A stretch of DNA of 64,000 nucleotides from Calothrix sp. NIES-2098 (GCA_002368175.1 AP018172.1:7443001-7507000), one strand, 5' to 3'. Counted from the stretch's first letter, positions 8,429 to 18,150 are shown. Program-made: numbers and translations. The notes: generated from the sequence alone by a model not told the origin.

Positions 8429-9940
8429 ATGACCTTCCGTGATGAGTTTAAATTGCTGCTACGTGCCCGCTATCCTTTGATTTATATTCCTACATACGAA
8501 GAGGAACGGGTAGAAGCAGCGATCCGGGAAGAAGCAGCAAATCAAGGTAATCGCCCAGTATATACTTGGGATTTTGTTGATGGCTACCAGGGGAATCCCA
8601 ATGATGCGGGTTTTGGACGGCGCAACCCCCTGCAAGCTTTGGAATTTATCGAAAAATTGCCAGCCTCAGCACCAGCGGTCTTGATTCTGCGAGATTATCA
8701 TCGGTTTTTAGAAGATGTGGCGATCGCGCGCAAACTCCGTAACTTAGCTAGACTCCTGAAATCGCAACCGAAAAATATTGTGATTTTGTCACCCCGGATT
8801 GCGATTCCTGACGATTTAACTGAAGTGCTGACGGTGGTTGAATTTCCTTTACCAGCCGCCGCCGAAATTAAAACCGAGGTAGAACGCTTGCTGCAAGTAA
8901 CTGGCAACTCTCTTTCTGGTAAAGTTACAGACGACTTGGTACGCTCTTGTCAAGGGCTATCAATGGAAAGAATTCGTCGGGTTTTGGCAAAAGCGATCGC
9001 CACTCACGGCGAACTACAACCAGAAGATGTGGATCTGGTTTTGGAAGAAAAGCGCCAAACCATCCGTCAAACGCAAATTCTAGATTTTTACCCCGCCACC
9101 GAGCAAATTTCTGATATTGGCGGATTGGATAACCTCAAAGATTGGTTGCTGCGCAGGGGTGGCTCGTTTACCGAACGAGCGCGACAGTACGGATTACCGC
9201 ACCCCCGTGGTTTAATGTTGGTGGGGATTCAAGGTACGGGAAAATCTTTAACCGCAAAAGCGATCGCTCATCATTGGCATTTACCTTTACTACGCTTAGA
9301 TGTAGGACGGTTATTTGGTGGTTTGGTAGGGGAATCAGAATCGCGGACTCGCCAAATGATTCAAGTGGCTGAAGCTTTAGCACCTTGTGTTTTGTGGATT
9401 GATGAAATAGATAAAGCTTTTTCTGGACTTGGTAGTAAAGGAGATGCGGGAACAACTAGCCGCGTATTTGGTACGTTTATTACTTGGTTAGCCGAAAAAA
9501 CTTCACCTGTGTTTGTTGTCGCCACCGCTAACGACATCCAAGCCTTACCACCAGAAATGCTCCGCAAAGGGCGATTTGATGAAATTTTCTTCGTAGGTTT
9601 ACCCACTCAAGAAGAGAGAAAAGCAATTTTTAACGTTCATTTATCCCGACTGCGCGCCCATAACTTGAAAAGTTATGACATCGATCGGCTAGCATACGAG
9701 ACACCCGATTTTTCAGGAGCAGAGATTGAGCAAACTTTAATTGAAGCGATGCATATTGGATTTAGCCAAAATCGTGACTTTACCAACGACGACATTTTAG
9801 AAGCTGCTAGTCAAATCATTCCCTTAGCAAGAACTGCTGTAGAGCAAATTCAACAACTCCAAGAATGGGCTGCGGCTGGGCGAGCAAGGCTAGCATCGAA
9901 ACAGAGTCCGTTAAGCGATACCTTTGGTAAGCTACGCTAA
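8429..9940 (+). CDS. Ycf46/Slr0374-like AAA+ ATPase
   Basis: A 503-residue AAA+ ATPase of the family that includes plastid Ycf46 and cyanobacterial Slr0374, associated with inorganic-carbon acclimation. The N-terminal 215 residues are a degenerate ATPase-like domain (RYPLIYIPTYEEERVEAAI), and the C-terminal half is a full AAA module. Visible motifs are Walker A GIQGTGKS at 266-273, Walker B VLWIDEID at 321-328, the sensor ATAND segment and the arginine-finger region MLRKGRFDEIFF. It is flanked by a long gap upstream and a heptamer repeat array downstream. Confidence 0.9.
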   Translation: MTFRDEFKLLLRARYPLIYIPTYEEERVEAAIREEAANQGNRPVYTWDFVDGYQGNPNDAGFGRRNPLQALEFIEKLPASAPAVLILRDYHRFLEDVAIARKLRNLARLLKSQPKNIVILSPRIAIPDDLTEVLTVVEFPLPAAAEIKTEVERLLQVTGNSLSGKVTDDLVRSCQGLSMERIRRVLAKAIATHGELQPEDVDLVLEEKRQTIRQTQILDFYPATEQISDIGGLDNLKDWLLRRGGSFTERARQYGLPHPRGLMLVGIQGTGKSLTAKAIAHHWHLPLLRLDVGRLFGGLVGESESRTRQMIQVAEALAPCVLWIDEIDKAFSGLGSKGDAGTTSRVFGTFITWLAEKTSPVFVVATANDIQALPPEMLRKGRFDEIFFVGLPTQEERKAIFNVHLSRLRAHNLKSYDIDRLAYETPDFSGAEIEQTLIEAMHIGFSQNRDFTNDDILEAASQIIPLARTAVEQIQQLQEWAAAGRARLASKQSPLSDTFGKLR

Positions 9941-9969
9941 CGTCATGAACAGCAGATGCAATAATAGGT

Positions 9970-10089
9970 AGTCAAAAGTCAAGAGTCAATAGTCCATAGT
10001 CCATAGTCAACAGTCCATAGTCTATTGACTATTGCTCATTGACCGCTGACCATTGATCGCTGACCATTGACTATTCAACCTTGACCTTT
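9970..10089. repeat. short tandem heptamer repeats (STRR-like) in inverted halves
   Basis: The left half (9970-10022) is built of AGTCAAx/AGTCCAT heptamers and the right half (10023-10089) of the complementary type (TTGACTA, TGACCAT, TGACCGC). The halves could pair into a long imperfect hairpin. Such short tandemly repeated repetitive sequences are typical of heterocystous cyanobacteria. The array ends just before the start of the SH3 gene. Confidence 0.85.
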
Positions 10090-10099
10090 GATACCTTCT

Positions 10100-10648
10100 A
10101 TGTTTTCTAACTTACTAAAATTTATACTTGGGTTTTTCTTAGCGATCGCTATTTTAATTGGTACAGGTGTTGCTACAGCGCTTTATTTCATGAATAGAAC
10201 CGCAATACCTCCGACGAAACCAATTTTTTCCAACGATCGCCCCACCCAGAGAACCCAAAATGTCAAAGCCACTGAAAAAGTAGCCGCAAAAGCTAGCCCC
10301 ACTCCGGGAACAGCTTCCAACTCAACCCCCTCCCCTACTCCTACTCCTACTGAGACTCCCAAGACGCAGGAATCACCAAAACCATTACCACCAGGAGCTT
10401 ACCGAGGAACAGTTACTTGGTCTCAAGGCTTGAGTTTGCGAGCCGAACCAAAACAAGATGCTGAACGTGTTGGTGGCGTTGGTTTTAATCAAAAAGTTGT
10501 GATTTTAGAAGAAAGCAGCGATAAATTATGGCAGAAAATTCGCCAGGAAGATACCAATCAAGAAGGTTGGGTCAAAGCAGGTAATACTCAGAAAATTGAG
10601 GAAAATGAGGAGGTACAACAGCCAGAAAAACCAGAACAAGACCGATAG
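10100..10648 (+). CDS. membrane-anchored SH3b-domain protein
   Basis: The 182-residue product begins MFSNLLKFILGFFLAIAILI, a signal anchor. A Thr/Pro/Ser-rich linker with PTPTPTET follows, then a C-terminal bacterial SH3 domain: LSLRAEPKQDAERVGGVGF, then VVILEESSDKLWQKI and EGWVKAGN. SH3b domains usually bind cell-wall peptides, so it probably works on the periplasmic side. I chose the ATG at 10100; a TTG four codons upstream is also in frame. A strong terminator follows 46 bp after the stop. Confidence 0.75.
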   Translation: MFSNLLKFILGFFLAIAILIGTGVATALYFMNRTAIPPTKPIFSNDRPTQRTQNVKATEKVAAKASPTPGTASNSTPSPTPTPTETPKTQESPKPLPPGAYRGTVTWSQGLSLRAEPKQDAERVGGVGFNQKVVILEESSDKLWQKIRQEDTNQEGWVKAGNTQKIEENEEVQQPEKPEQDR

Positions 10649-10694
10649 AAAGCTAAAGCCCTGTAACTTAATTAAATATGTGTTTGATTCAATT

Positions 10695-10731
10695 AACCTG
10701 GGGAAGCCTTGCTTGCCAGGTTACTTTTTTT
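10695..10731 (+). terminator. rho-independent terminator after the SH3 gene
   Basis: Stem AACCTGG (10695-10701) pairs with CCAGGTT (10716-10722), and the inner AAGC/GCTT extends the helix. It is followed by a run of seven T's at 10725-10731. It also argues against the open frame at 10678-11019 being a gene. Confidence 0.8.
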
Positions 10732-11015
10732 GTAGGTATTAATTCTTCCAAGTTCTGGCGATCCTATAGTATACTGGTAGCCAAAATTTCTGAGAAACTT
10801 ACTAGCAAGCAACTCTATTGTTGTGATATTTATCAACTCAAATACTTAGATGATGCGATCGCACAACAGAGTATAAAAATTTTTACTTATACTATTTGCC
10901 GCCCGCCACCTTGGCGAAATGCCGAGCCAAGAGTCAAGGAGCATAATATTTTGAAGTTTGAATTGTTTGTTTTCTTTCCTATTTTTCCCCTATTAGTATC
11001 TAAACCTCTATATTT

Positions 11016-12551
11016 ATGAAAACCATTGGTTATCTACATATCACCTCAGTCTCCGAAGTATCCCAAAGCCTTGAGATTGTTCCTGCCCAAAGAAATTTTA
11101 GATTCTGGAATTGGACGACACTGTCTAGCACAGTTGCAATGCGTTTTTTATCTGTAGCAATAACCTTGGCAATTCTCAGTATAGCTGGGCAAACTTTAGC
11201 ACTTCAAAAAATAGGCAGTAATGGCTCTGACGTGGCAAATACCCAGAGTTGTTTGAAAAGATTAGGTTACTTTCGCGGACCAGTTAACGGTAACTTTGGT
11301 TCGATAACCCAGCAGGCTGTCATCGCTTTCCAGCAAGCTAAAAAACTACCTGCTGATGGAGTTGTTGGCCTAAGCACTCAACAAGCACTACAACAAGCCT
11401 GCCAAGGTAGAACTGTTAATAGGAATAGGAATGTTAATACTAATTTGCGACTAGGTAGCAGAGGCCCAGAAGTAGTAAAGCTACAACAGCGTTTGCAGCG
11501 CTTAGGCTATTTTCAAGGCCCAATTACAGGCTATTTTGGCCCGCAAACTCAGCAGGCGTTAATCCGTTCCCAGCAACCGACTAGAAGTAGTGCTAATGCT
11601 ACTGTTCCTCGCAGAGTCCCGCAAGCGACACTGAACAGACCCAGCCAAGGAGGTAGTTACCCTGTTCTGTCTCAAGGTAGTCAAGGTCAGGAGGTAATTA
11701 GGTTGCAACAACGGCTGCAACAGCTAGGTTATTTAAATACTAATCCGACTGGTAATTTTGGCCCTCTAACTAGAGATGCTTTAATTGCATTCCAGCGCAA
11801 TTCGGGTTTAACTGCCAATGGCATTACAAATCAACAAACGTGGAACAGACTGTTAAGTTATTCTCCGGGTACTGTGCAAGACACAACAAGTCTTTCCGTT
11901 CAGCAAGTGCGAGAACTGCAAGAGCAGTTACGAGATTTGGGGTACTTGAATGCTAATCCAACTGGCAATTTTGGCTCTATGAGTAGGGATGCTCTGATTC
12001 GATTCCAGCGAGATTACCAACTAGCTGCTGATGGCATAGCAGATACACAGTCCTTAGAAACAGTACGTGGAGTCTGGCAAAATCGAGCTATGGCTGCCAA
12101 TCAACCAACAAGAAACTATCTTACTGTTGGTGATAGTGGCGAGAATGTGAAAGCAGTGCAAGCGCGTTTGTTGCAATTAGGCTTTTTTAACGGCAATCCT
12201 GATGGCTATTACGGTGAAAATACTAGAGCGTATGTGTACGCCTTCCAGCAATATTCGCGACTCAATCCTACAGGAAATGTAGATGCACAAACTTGGCAAG
12301 CGTTAGGGTTGAATAACTCTACTGGAGAAAATACTACTAATACTAATCAGAATCGCTATGTAGTAGTAGTCCCAATTCATAATGCTGACACTCTCAACAA
12401 AGTACGACAGTACATAGCTAATCCTGTTGTTGAGAAATCAAGTTTAGGGGATTATGTCAATGCTGGAAGATTTGCCAATCGAGCCGAGGCTGAAAATCTG
12501 ACTAAACTTTTACGCTCCTATGGTTTAGATGCACGGGTAGAGTATTTTTAA
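11016..12551 (+). CDS. secreted protein with five peptidoglycan-binding repeats and SPOR-like C-terminus
   Basis: A 511-residue protein with a late hydrophobic segment (MRFLSVAITLAILSIAGQTL, residues 42-61) that acts as signal or anchor; translation might instead start at that internal Met. Five PG_binding_1 repeats follow, each with an LxxLGYF/L-x5-G-x-FG pattern (CLKRLGYFRGPVNGNFG, QRLQRLGYFQGPITGYFG, and so on). The second is truncated and followed by a polar linker. The final 70 residues (from YVVVVPIHNADTLNKV to LLRSYGLDARVEYF) resemble a SPOR domain. Likely role: cell-wall binding in the periplasm. Confidence 0.85.
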   Translation: MKTIGYLHITSVSEVSQSLEIVPAQRNFRFWNWTTLSSTVAMRFLSVAITLAILSIAGQTLALQKIGSNGSDVANTQSCLKRLGYFRGPVNGNFGSITQQAVIAFQQAKKLPADGVVGLSTQQALQQACQGRTVNRNRNVNTNLRLGSRGPEVVKLQQRLQRLGYFQGPITGYFGPQTQQALIRSQQPTRSSANATVPRRVPQATLNRPSQGGSYPVLSQGSQGQEVIRLQQRLQQLGYLNTNPTGNFGPLTRDALIAFQRNSGLTANGITNQQTWNRLLSYSPGTVQDTTSLSVQQVRELQEQLRDLGYLNANPTGNFGSMSRDALIRFQRDYQLAADGIADTQSLETVRGVWQNRAMAANQPTRNYLTVGDSGENVKAVQARLLQLGFFNGNPDGYYGENTRAYVYAFQQYSRLNPTGNVDAQTWQALGLNNSTGENTTNTNQNRYVVVVPIHNADTLNKVRQYIANPVVEKSSLGDYVNAGRFANRAEAENLTKLLRSYGLDARVEYF

Positions 12552-12673
12552 TTCCGTATGAATCAATAGAATAATAGTTATTTCCTCGCCTGCTCCCTTG
12601 TCTTCCCTGTCCTCCTTGTCCGCCCTGTCTCCCTCATCACTCGCTCTCTTCTCTCACTTCCATCTTTCGTCAG

Positions 12674-12728
12674 GTGCGAAGCTAAAGTAGAACACATTAA
12701 GCTACCTCTAGCCGAAGCAGCTTCGCAC
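12674..12728. repeat. 9-bp inverted repeat upstream of the kinase gene
   Basis: GTGCGAAGC (12674-12682) and GCTTCGCAC (12720-12728) are perfect inverted copies 37 bp apart, ending 23 bp before the kinase start codon. Could be an operator, a folded 5' leader or the ends of a tiny mobile repeat. The preceding bases (about 12585-12660) are a pyrimidine-rich CCTTGTC/CCCTGTC low-complexity tract. Confidence 0.55.
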
Positions 12729-12751
12729 TTACTATTTTTGGTTGAGAAAAG

Positions 12752-13972
12752 ATGGATTTTAGCCAAACTCTGATTGAAAAAAATGATGCTATTATCGATC
12801 GCTGGGTAGAAGCGGTTTACCAAGATCCACAAATTGAAGCTACTAACGAGCTGACTTTTAAAGCTGTTAGAGATAGTCTACCCCAGGTTTTAAAAGCATT
12901 AGCGACAGTACTTTCTGAATCAGCAACCAGTGATTTGCAAACTGTAGTTGATGCCAGTCTAGAACATGGTAGGATTCGTGCAGAGCAAGGATTTGAGCCA
13001 GCAGAGATTGCGCGAGAATATCGTTTACTACGATTTGTAATTTTTTCTCTTTTAGAAAACGATCCAATCCAGGCATCACCTGTAGAGATGCTGCGGGCTG
13101 TACGTTTGATTGATACAGTAATTGATGAAGCGATCGCCCGTTGCTTTAGCAGCTATACTTATGGACGGTTACAAGAGCTTAAACAACTCCAAAATCAATT
13201 GCGGTTGACTAACCAAGAGCTAACTCGTTTAATTCGCGCTAGTAAAGATAGTATGTCTCAGTTAGCGCATGAACTGAAAACGCCTTTAACTTCAATCATT
13301 GGTTACGCAGATTTATTTCTACGCCAGCATCGTCAACAAGAATCGGAACTCAAGGATTCACCAGCAAATCTCGAATCTATCGAACGAGTTCTGAGAAGTG
13401 GGAGGCTGATTCTGCGGTTAATTAACGATACTCTAGAAATTTCCCGTTACGATGCTGGCAAGATGAAATTACAGCCCACTTTATCTGATATCCGTGGGTT
13501 AATTAACTCAGTTTTGGAAATTGTTGAACCTTTAGCGCGTGCTAAAGAGTTAACTTTAAGTGTAGATTGCGAACGCGCTCCCGATCGAGCGATTATCGAT
13601 CCGCTTCGAGTTCAGCAAATTATTACTAATCTACTCAGCAATGCGATTCGCTATACGGAATCTGGCAGCATTAATTTAAAGTGTTGGCAAATATCTCAAC
13701 AGCTATGGGCTATCTCGGTTCAGGATAGTGGTATTGGCATTCCTTTAGATGCTCAAACAGAAATTTTTAAACCTTATGTTCGTGCAGTTAGCGATCGATC
13801 GCCTGGTGCTGATGGTACAGGATTGGGATTAGCAATTGTGTCTCGTTTAGTCGAGTTAATGCGAGGTGAAATCAAATTAGTTTCACAACCAGGACAAGGC
13901 TCGACATTTACAGTAATTTTGCCATTAGATGCGATCGCTTATGAAGATGATAAAGCAGATATCACAAGCTAA
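12752..13972 (+). CDS. cytoplasmic sensor histidine kinase with RsbRD_N-like input domain
   Basis: A 406-residue kinase without membrane helices. Residues 1-135 resemble the RsbRD N-terminal domain (LIEKNDAIIDRWVEAVYQDP), usually a sensor of stress or a gas-binding-like fold. The HisKA box SQLAHELKTPLTSIIGY contains the phosphorylated His173. The HATPase domain has the N box QQIITNLLSNAIRYT, G1 VQDSGIGIP and G2 GTGLGLAI. No response regulator lies beside it, so it is an orphan kinase. Autophosphorylation then transfer to an unknown partner is expected. Confidence 0.92.
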   Translation: MDFSQTLIEKNDAIIDRWVEAVYQDPQIEATNELTFKAVRDSLPQVLKALATVLSESATSDLQTVVDASLEHGRIRAEQGFEPAEIAREYRLLRFVIFSLLENDPIQASPVEMLRAVRLIDTVIDEAIARCFSSYTYGRLQELKQLQNQLRLTNQELTRLIRASKDSMSQLAHELKTPLTSIIGYADLFLRQHRQQESELKDSPANLESIERVLRSGRLILRLINDTLEISRYDAGKMKLQPTLSDIRGLINSVLEIVEPLARAKELTLSVDCERAPDRAIIDPLRVQQIITNLLSNAIRYTESGSINLKCWQISQQLWAISVQDSGIGIPLDAQTEIFKPYVRAVSDRSPGADGTGLGLAIVSRLVELMRGEIKLVSQPGQGSTFTVILPLDAIAYEDDKADITS

Positions 13973-14575
13973 GGTTCAATAACAAACAAGCTCTTGACAA
14001 TTAATTATGCATATCTATGAAATTTTATCTCTAAAAAGTCACAAGGAATTAAAAAATAGAAGATTATACCTTTTGTAAATAATCAATCATACCAAAATTT
14101 ATCTAACTAATAATAATATTTAAATTTCTAGTTATAGTAATTTGAAAACTGAGAGCCTATAGGCATTTATGATAATTGGGATGCACCTAAGTAAAAATCC
14201 TATTATTGTGCCACTTCAGGCCATACCTATTTGAAAAATAGTTATTACAGATTGATATCCTAAAAATTTATTTATATATACTATAGACATTGAAACTTTG
14301 TCTACTTTGAAAGCTATACTTTTTGCTGAATCTGCTTATAGTCTCAAATCATATATACATTACCCTGTTGCTTTTGGAAAAACTCGATCTAGACAATCGC
14401 TTCTACAATTTGCTACTTTACTGACTGATTAAAAAGATACACATTATGTATGTTATCTAGCCTACTTCCACATGGGAAAAACACCAGTTATTATGGCTCC
14501 GTGCTGATCGGCATAAAAAAGCTTGTATATTAGCCACAGTAAACAACTTCATACAACCTAATAGAGGAATCAAGA
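13973..14575. other. 603-bp AT-rich gene-free interval
   Basis: No gene, terminator or repeat recognised. The first 350 bp are strongly AT-rich with short A/T runs, and the last 150 bp should contain the promoter of the carboxypeptidase gene. A GAGGAATCAAG just before 14576 provides its ribosome binding site. Confidence 0.6.
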
Positions 14576-15898
14576 ATGCTGGAATTATTGAGTTCAGGTT
14601 TGGTGACGCTTTGGCTGGAAATGGCTGGGTTACAGATCAAGCCGTTAGATGCCTTAGACGCATTGGCTTGGCAAAGTAGCCCTGGCTTGGTTATTGCCCC
14701 TGATCCTAATCCAGCTAGCGCTAATACAGTCCAAGACTATCTCAAGGGGCTAATACAATCGAAACTGATCGCCCAAAATTTGACAGATAGCCAGGGAATT
14801 TGGATGCAGTCCGGGCCTATGCTGATGGCTAATCACCAAGGAACAACGCCTCTACCAGCTGCTTCTTTAACTAAAGTGGCTACTTCACTAGTTGCTTTCA
14901 AAACTTGGGGCCCAGATCATCAATTTGAGACTTTGATTAGCGCCACAGGGCCAATAGTGAATGGTGTATTGCAAGGCGATTTGGTGATTACTGGTGGTGG
15001 CGATCCGATGATGGTTTGGGAGGAAGCAATTACGCTTGGTAATACTCTCAACCGCATGGGGATCAAGCAAGTCAAAGGCAATTTGGTAATTACTGGCTCT
15101 TTTGCCATGAATTTCCAACGTAATCCGCTGATGGCAGGTCAGTTATTTAAGCAATCTTTGAATTCTGCTCTTTGGACTCGTTCGGAGAATTACATATACT
15201 CGATTATGCCTAAGGGCACGCCCAAGCCGAAAGTAGCGATCGCAGGTGCTGTGAAAGTTGAAGCGCAGGCAAATCCTCAAAGAGCCGTGCTAATTCGTCA
15301 CTTGTCTTTGCCTTTGAAACAAATCATCAAAGAGATGAATGTTTATAGCAATAACGACATCGCAGAAATGTTGGCAGAATCAGTAGGGGGATATACTGTA
15401 GTCCAATCAACTGCTGCTAAGTTGGCAAGAGTTCCAGATGCAGAAATTCAGTTAATTAATGGTTCTGGACTGGGCCCAGAAAATCGCATTTCTCCTAGAG
15501 CTGTTTGTGCGATGTTTATGGCAATGCAACAGGAAGCAGGTGCTCACAGTCTGACTTTAGCCGATCTGTTTCCCATGTCTGGGTTCGATCACCGGGGGAC
15601 ACTGCACTCCAGACATATACCTGTTGGTACTGTGATGAAAACTGGCACTCTTAGGGATGTTAGTGCTTTAGCTGGTGTTATGCCAACACGCGATCGCGGT
15701 TTGGTCTGGTTTGCGATCATTAACCGCGGCCCAAATGTCTCAGGCTTCCGTGCTGGACAAGACCAACTGTTGCAACGTCTGGTACAAAAGTTGCAATTAG
15801 CTCCGGAGGTTCCTGCTGCTCTGACACCCCACTCTACAATCAATACATTACCTGAACTAGGTGCAGCCAATCGTAATCAAGTTATGTTCCAAAGTTAG
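14576..15898 (+). CDS. dacB: D-alanyl-D-alanine carboxypeptidase/endopeptidase, PBP4 type
   Basis: A 440-residue penicillin-binding protein of the S13 family, which trims or cleaves peptide cross-links in peptidoglycan. The three active-site motifs are present: SLTK at residues 97-100, SNN in VYSNNDIAEMLAESV, and KTG in VMKTGTLRDVSALAG. The S13-type domain II insertion lies between the first two (LQGDLVITGGGDPMM and the FQRNPLMAG region). The N-terminus is only weakly hydrophobic, so export by a classical signal peptide is not obvious. Single gene between two long intergenic regions. Confidence 0.92.
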   Translation: MLELLSSGLVTLWLEMAGLQIKPLDALDALAWQSSPGLVIAPDPNPASANTVQDYLKGLIQSKLIAQNLTDSQGIWMQSGPMLMANHQGTTPLPAASLTKVATSLVAFKTWGPDHQFETLISATGPIVNGVLQGDLVITGGGDPMMVWEEAITLGNTLNRMGIKQVKGNLVITGSFAMNFQRNPLMAGQLFKQSLNSALWTRSENYIYSIMPKGTPKPKVAIAGAVKVEAQANPQRAVLIRHLSLPLKQIIKEMNVYSNNDIAEMLAESVGGYTVVQSTAAKLARVPDAEIQLINGSGLGPENRISPRAVCAMFMAMQQEAGAHSLTLADLFPMSGFDHRGTLHSRHIPVGTVMKTGTLRDVSALAGVMPTRDRGLVWFAIINRGPNVSGFRAGQDQLLQRLVQKLQLAPEVPAALTPHSTINTLPELGAANRNQVMFQS

Positions 15899-16030
15899 TT
15901 GTTTGTCATTTGTCATTGGTAGGAAACTCATAAGCAATGCCGAATACCCAATACCCAATGACTGAAAAACAAAAGGATTGATTTGCCTAAATTTACTTAT
16001 GGGGATGTTTAATTTTGAATTTTGCGAAAA

Positions 16031-16155
16031 GTTGTGTGCGGGGGTTCCCCCCGTTGAGCAACGCCAGTTGCTTTAAGCCGGGAAACCCGTCCAACGCACT
16101 GGCTCAACTTTTCAAAACGAATTTTGAATTCGGAGGGTTCGCGTAGCGTCTTTGC
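16031..16155. repeat. dispersed palindromic repeat of Nostoc type
   Basis: GC-rich stretch with internal inverted segments: GGGGGTTCCCCCC, GTTGAGCAACGCCAGTTGC and CCGGGAAACCCGTCCAACG, then GCACTGGCTCAACTT. A smaller GGGTTCGCGTAGCGTCTTTGC follows at about 16135-16155, framed by GAATTTTGAATT. Related pieces occur at 8096-8133 and 29510-29592. It sits between the convergent dacB and lptC genes, where it may help end transcription. Confidence 0.75.
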
Positions 16156-16171
16156 AGGATAAGCGACGTGA

Positions 16172-17434
16172 CTATTGACCCTTGACTTTTTCCTGAGGAA
16201 TAATCTCTGTAACTACCCTACCGCCAGTATTGCCACCTTTGACGACAATATTTTCTGTTTGCAGATTACCAACGGCTGTTTCCCCAGTAAAATTTAATGG
16301 TGGATCGACTTGCCGATACACTACATTACCCTGTGCTTCCACTAATTTATTGTCTAAATACCAAGTTAATGTTCGCGATTTGAGAGATTGGCGACGTTGA
16401 CCAATAGCATTGACATTGCCTGTTAAATAAACTGTTTTTTGCGGTATCTTCATTTCACCTTGATTAGCAGTTACTGTCACATTTTCAGCCTTATGCAAGA
16501 CACGCACCGGTGAATTTGTCGTGACAGTTTCTGCATTCATGTTCCAGGTCATAGAGTTACTAGTTATCTGCATAGGCGGATCTAATAATTCTAGCTGGGC
16601 ATTTTTTGTGACAGTAGCAATCTTAGTTTTCAGATTAACTTCCGTAGTATTTCCTCGACCACGATCGGTAATTTGATTATTTTTATAGCGGTCAATTTGT
16701 ACGGGGCGATCGCCAATTAATTTTTCTTCTTTAATATGCCAAATTAAATGCTCGGTTCGCATTTGTAATTGTGGATCTTGAGAATTTGCTACTACTCCTC
16801 CAGAAAAGTCTATGCGCTGTTCTCTGGTTTTAACTCGCGCTTCTTGCGCCACTGCTTGTAGTTGTTTATGAGTTCCGTTTAACTGGTTACGAACAATCAA
16901 TAAATCTTCTTTGGGACGCCATTCTAATTCATTACCTCGCAATACAGTGCCATTACGAGGATCGGTAGCAACTATCTTACCTTTGAGAAATAGCTGCTTG
17001 CCATTCTCTTCAATATCTGCTCGTTCTGCCTTAACTTGGTAGACTACTTGTCCATCTTGATATAATTCACCATAAGGGTTTTCAGCCTGACCGATTTGTT
17101 TTTCTTTGGTATATTTTGCCTCTTTGGCATTAACTTTCCAAATCGGTCGCCCTACTTCATCAAACTGTTCAAAAGCCACACCATAAAAAGTCAGATTGCT
17201 ATCTGTATTTTGTCCAGATTGACCTGAATTACTGGCGCGATCGTTAGGCGATTTACCGTTACAAGCAACTAATCCAACTAATAAAAAAAATGTTAGAGGT
17301 AGGCAAAACCAATTTATCTTAATTGGTGAAACGCTAATAAATTGCCATAAAAAGAATTGGGGGGAATATTTTTTATTTCCCCCCAGATTTCTTGAACCTC
17401 TTCTACCTTGATTCTTGTCTGCGTCCTGCTTCAT
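16172..17434 (-). CDS. lptC: LptC-type LPS transport lipoprotein, long cyanobacterial form
   Basis: Periplasmic bridge component of lipopolysaccharide export. The 420-residue product has a charged N-terminus, a hydrophobic segment ending in the lipobox LVGLVAC (residues 52-58), and beta-rich LptC/OstA-like repeats (FEQFDEVGRPIWKVNAKEAK, LFLKGKIVATDPRNGTVLRG, VYLTGNVNAIGQR). It is about twice the length of E. coli LptC because a second LptC/OstA-like half is fused, as is common in cyanobacteria. Its start codon touches the stop of the NYN gene, so the two form an operon. Confidence 0.85.
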   Translation of the reverse strand: MKQDADKNQGRRGSRNLGGNKKYSPQFFLWQFISVSPIKINWFCLPLTFFLLVGLVACNGKSPNDRASNSGQSGQNTDSNLTFYGVAFEQFDEVGRPIWKVNAKEAKYTKEKQIGQAENPYGELYQDGQVVYQVKAERADIEENGKQLFLKGKIVATDPRNGTVLRGNELEWRPKEDLLIVRNQLNGTHKQLQAVAQEARVKTREQRIDFSGGVVANSQDPQLQMRTEHLIWHIKEEKLIGDRPVQIDRYKNNQITDRGRGNTTEVNLKTKIATVTKNAQLELLDPPMQITSNSMTWNMNAETVTTNSPVRVLHKAENVTVTANQGEMKIPQKTVYLTGNVNAIGQRRQSLKSRTLTWYLDNKLVEAQGNVVYRQVDPPLNFTGETAVGNLQTENIVVKGGNTGGRVVTEIIPQEKVKGQ

Positions 17435-18072
17435 TAATCTTGAATTTCTAGATGTCCATCAGTATCTCTGGGGTCGTCCAAAAAGCCCATACCGGATAAA
17501 GGACGGTAGGGATAGCTTTGGCGAGGGGTTTTTTGGATATCTTCTTTAATGGCTTCTAAATCAATATAGCGATCGCTTACATTAATTAAGCTATCGCTAG
17601 TCATTGAACGTAAACTCACTACTTCTACCCGCACACCGCGATAGCTAACTGAGTTGACTGCGTAAGCTAAATCCCCATCGCCACTCACTAAAACTGCTGT
17701 ATCATAGGAATCTACTAAAGCCATCATATCTACTGCTATTTCTACATCCAGATTCGCTTTTTTTGAACCATCTGGTAGCTGGACTAAATCTTTAGCAATA
17801 ACTCTGTAGCCATTGCGACGCATCCACAGCAAGAATCCTTGTTGTTTTTCGTTTGTCCGATCTACACCAGTGTAGAAAAAAGCGCGTAATAGTCTAGATC
17901 CGCCAGTTAATCGACACAATAACTTAGTGTAATCAATTTCGATTCCTAGTTGCAGTGCGGCATAAAATAGATTTGAGCCATCAATAAATATAGCTACACG
18001 ACCCCGATTCTCTAAAACTTGTTCCGGCGTAAATATCGAATCATTTTCTAAATTGTTTAACATTGATGTCAT
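17434..18072 (-). CDS. LabA/NYN-domain (PIN-like) protein
   Basis: A 212-residue NYN-domain protein of the LabA/DUF88 family. The acidic PIN-like residues are visible: VAIFIDGSNLFYAAL (residues 26-40), KANLDVEIAVDMM (about 107-119) and AVLVSGDGDLAYAV (about 127-140). Members are probable RNases; LabA of Synechococcus affects clock output. The product has the right fold signature but I cannot say which LabA paralogue it is. It overlaps lptC by one base, and a GC hairpin lies upstream between it and metG. Confidence 0.85.
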   Translation of the reverse strand: MTSMLNNLENDSIFTPEQVLENRGRVAIFIDGSNLFYAALQLGIEIDYTKLLCRLTGGSRLLRAFFYTGVDRTNEKQQGFLLWMRRNGYRVIAKDLVQLPDGSKKANLDVEIAVDMMALVDSYDTAVLVSGDGDLAYAVNSVSYRGVRVEVVSLRSMTSDSLINVSDRYIDLEAIKEDIQKTPRQSYPYRPLSGMGFLDDPRDTDGHLEIQD

Positions 18073-18150
18073 ACCTCAGTTTTTATCCTTGTAATATCTG
18101 ATACAAATTTTTACTTTTTTCATGCATTAGAGCGTTTTATGAAAATCTAC

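Noticed and set aside
10678..11019. 113-codon open frame downstream of the SH3 gene
   Set aside because: A strong terminator lies inside its first 20 codons, it has no ribosome site, and its composition is not protein-like.
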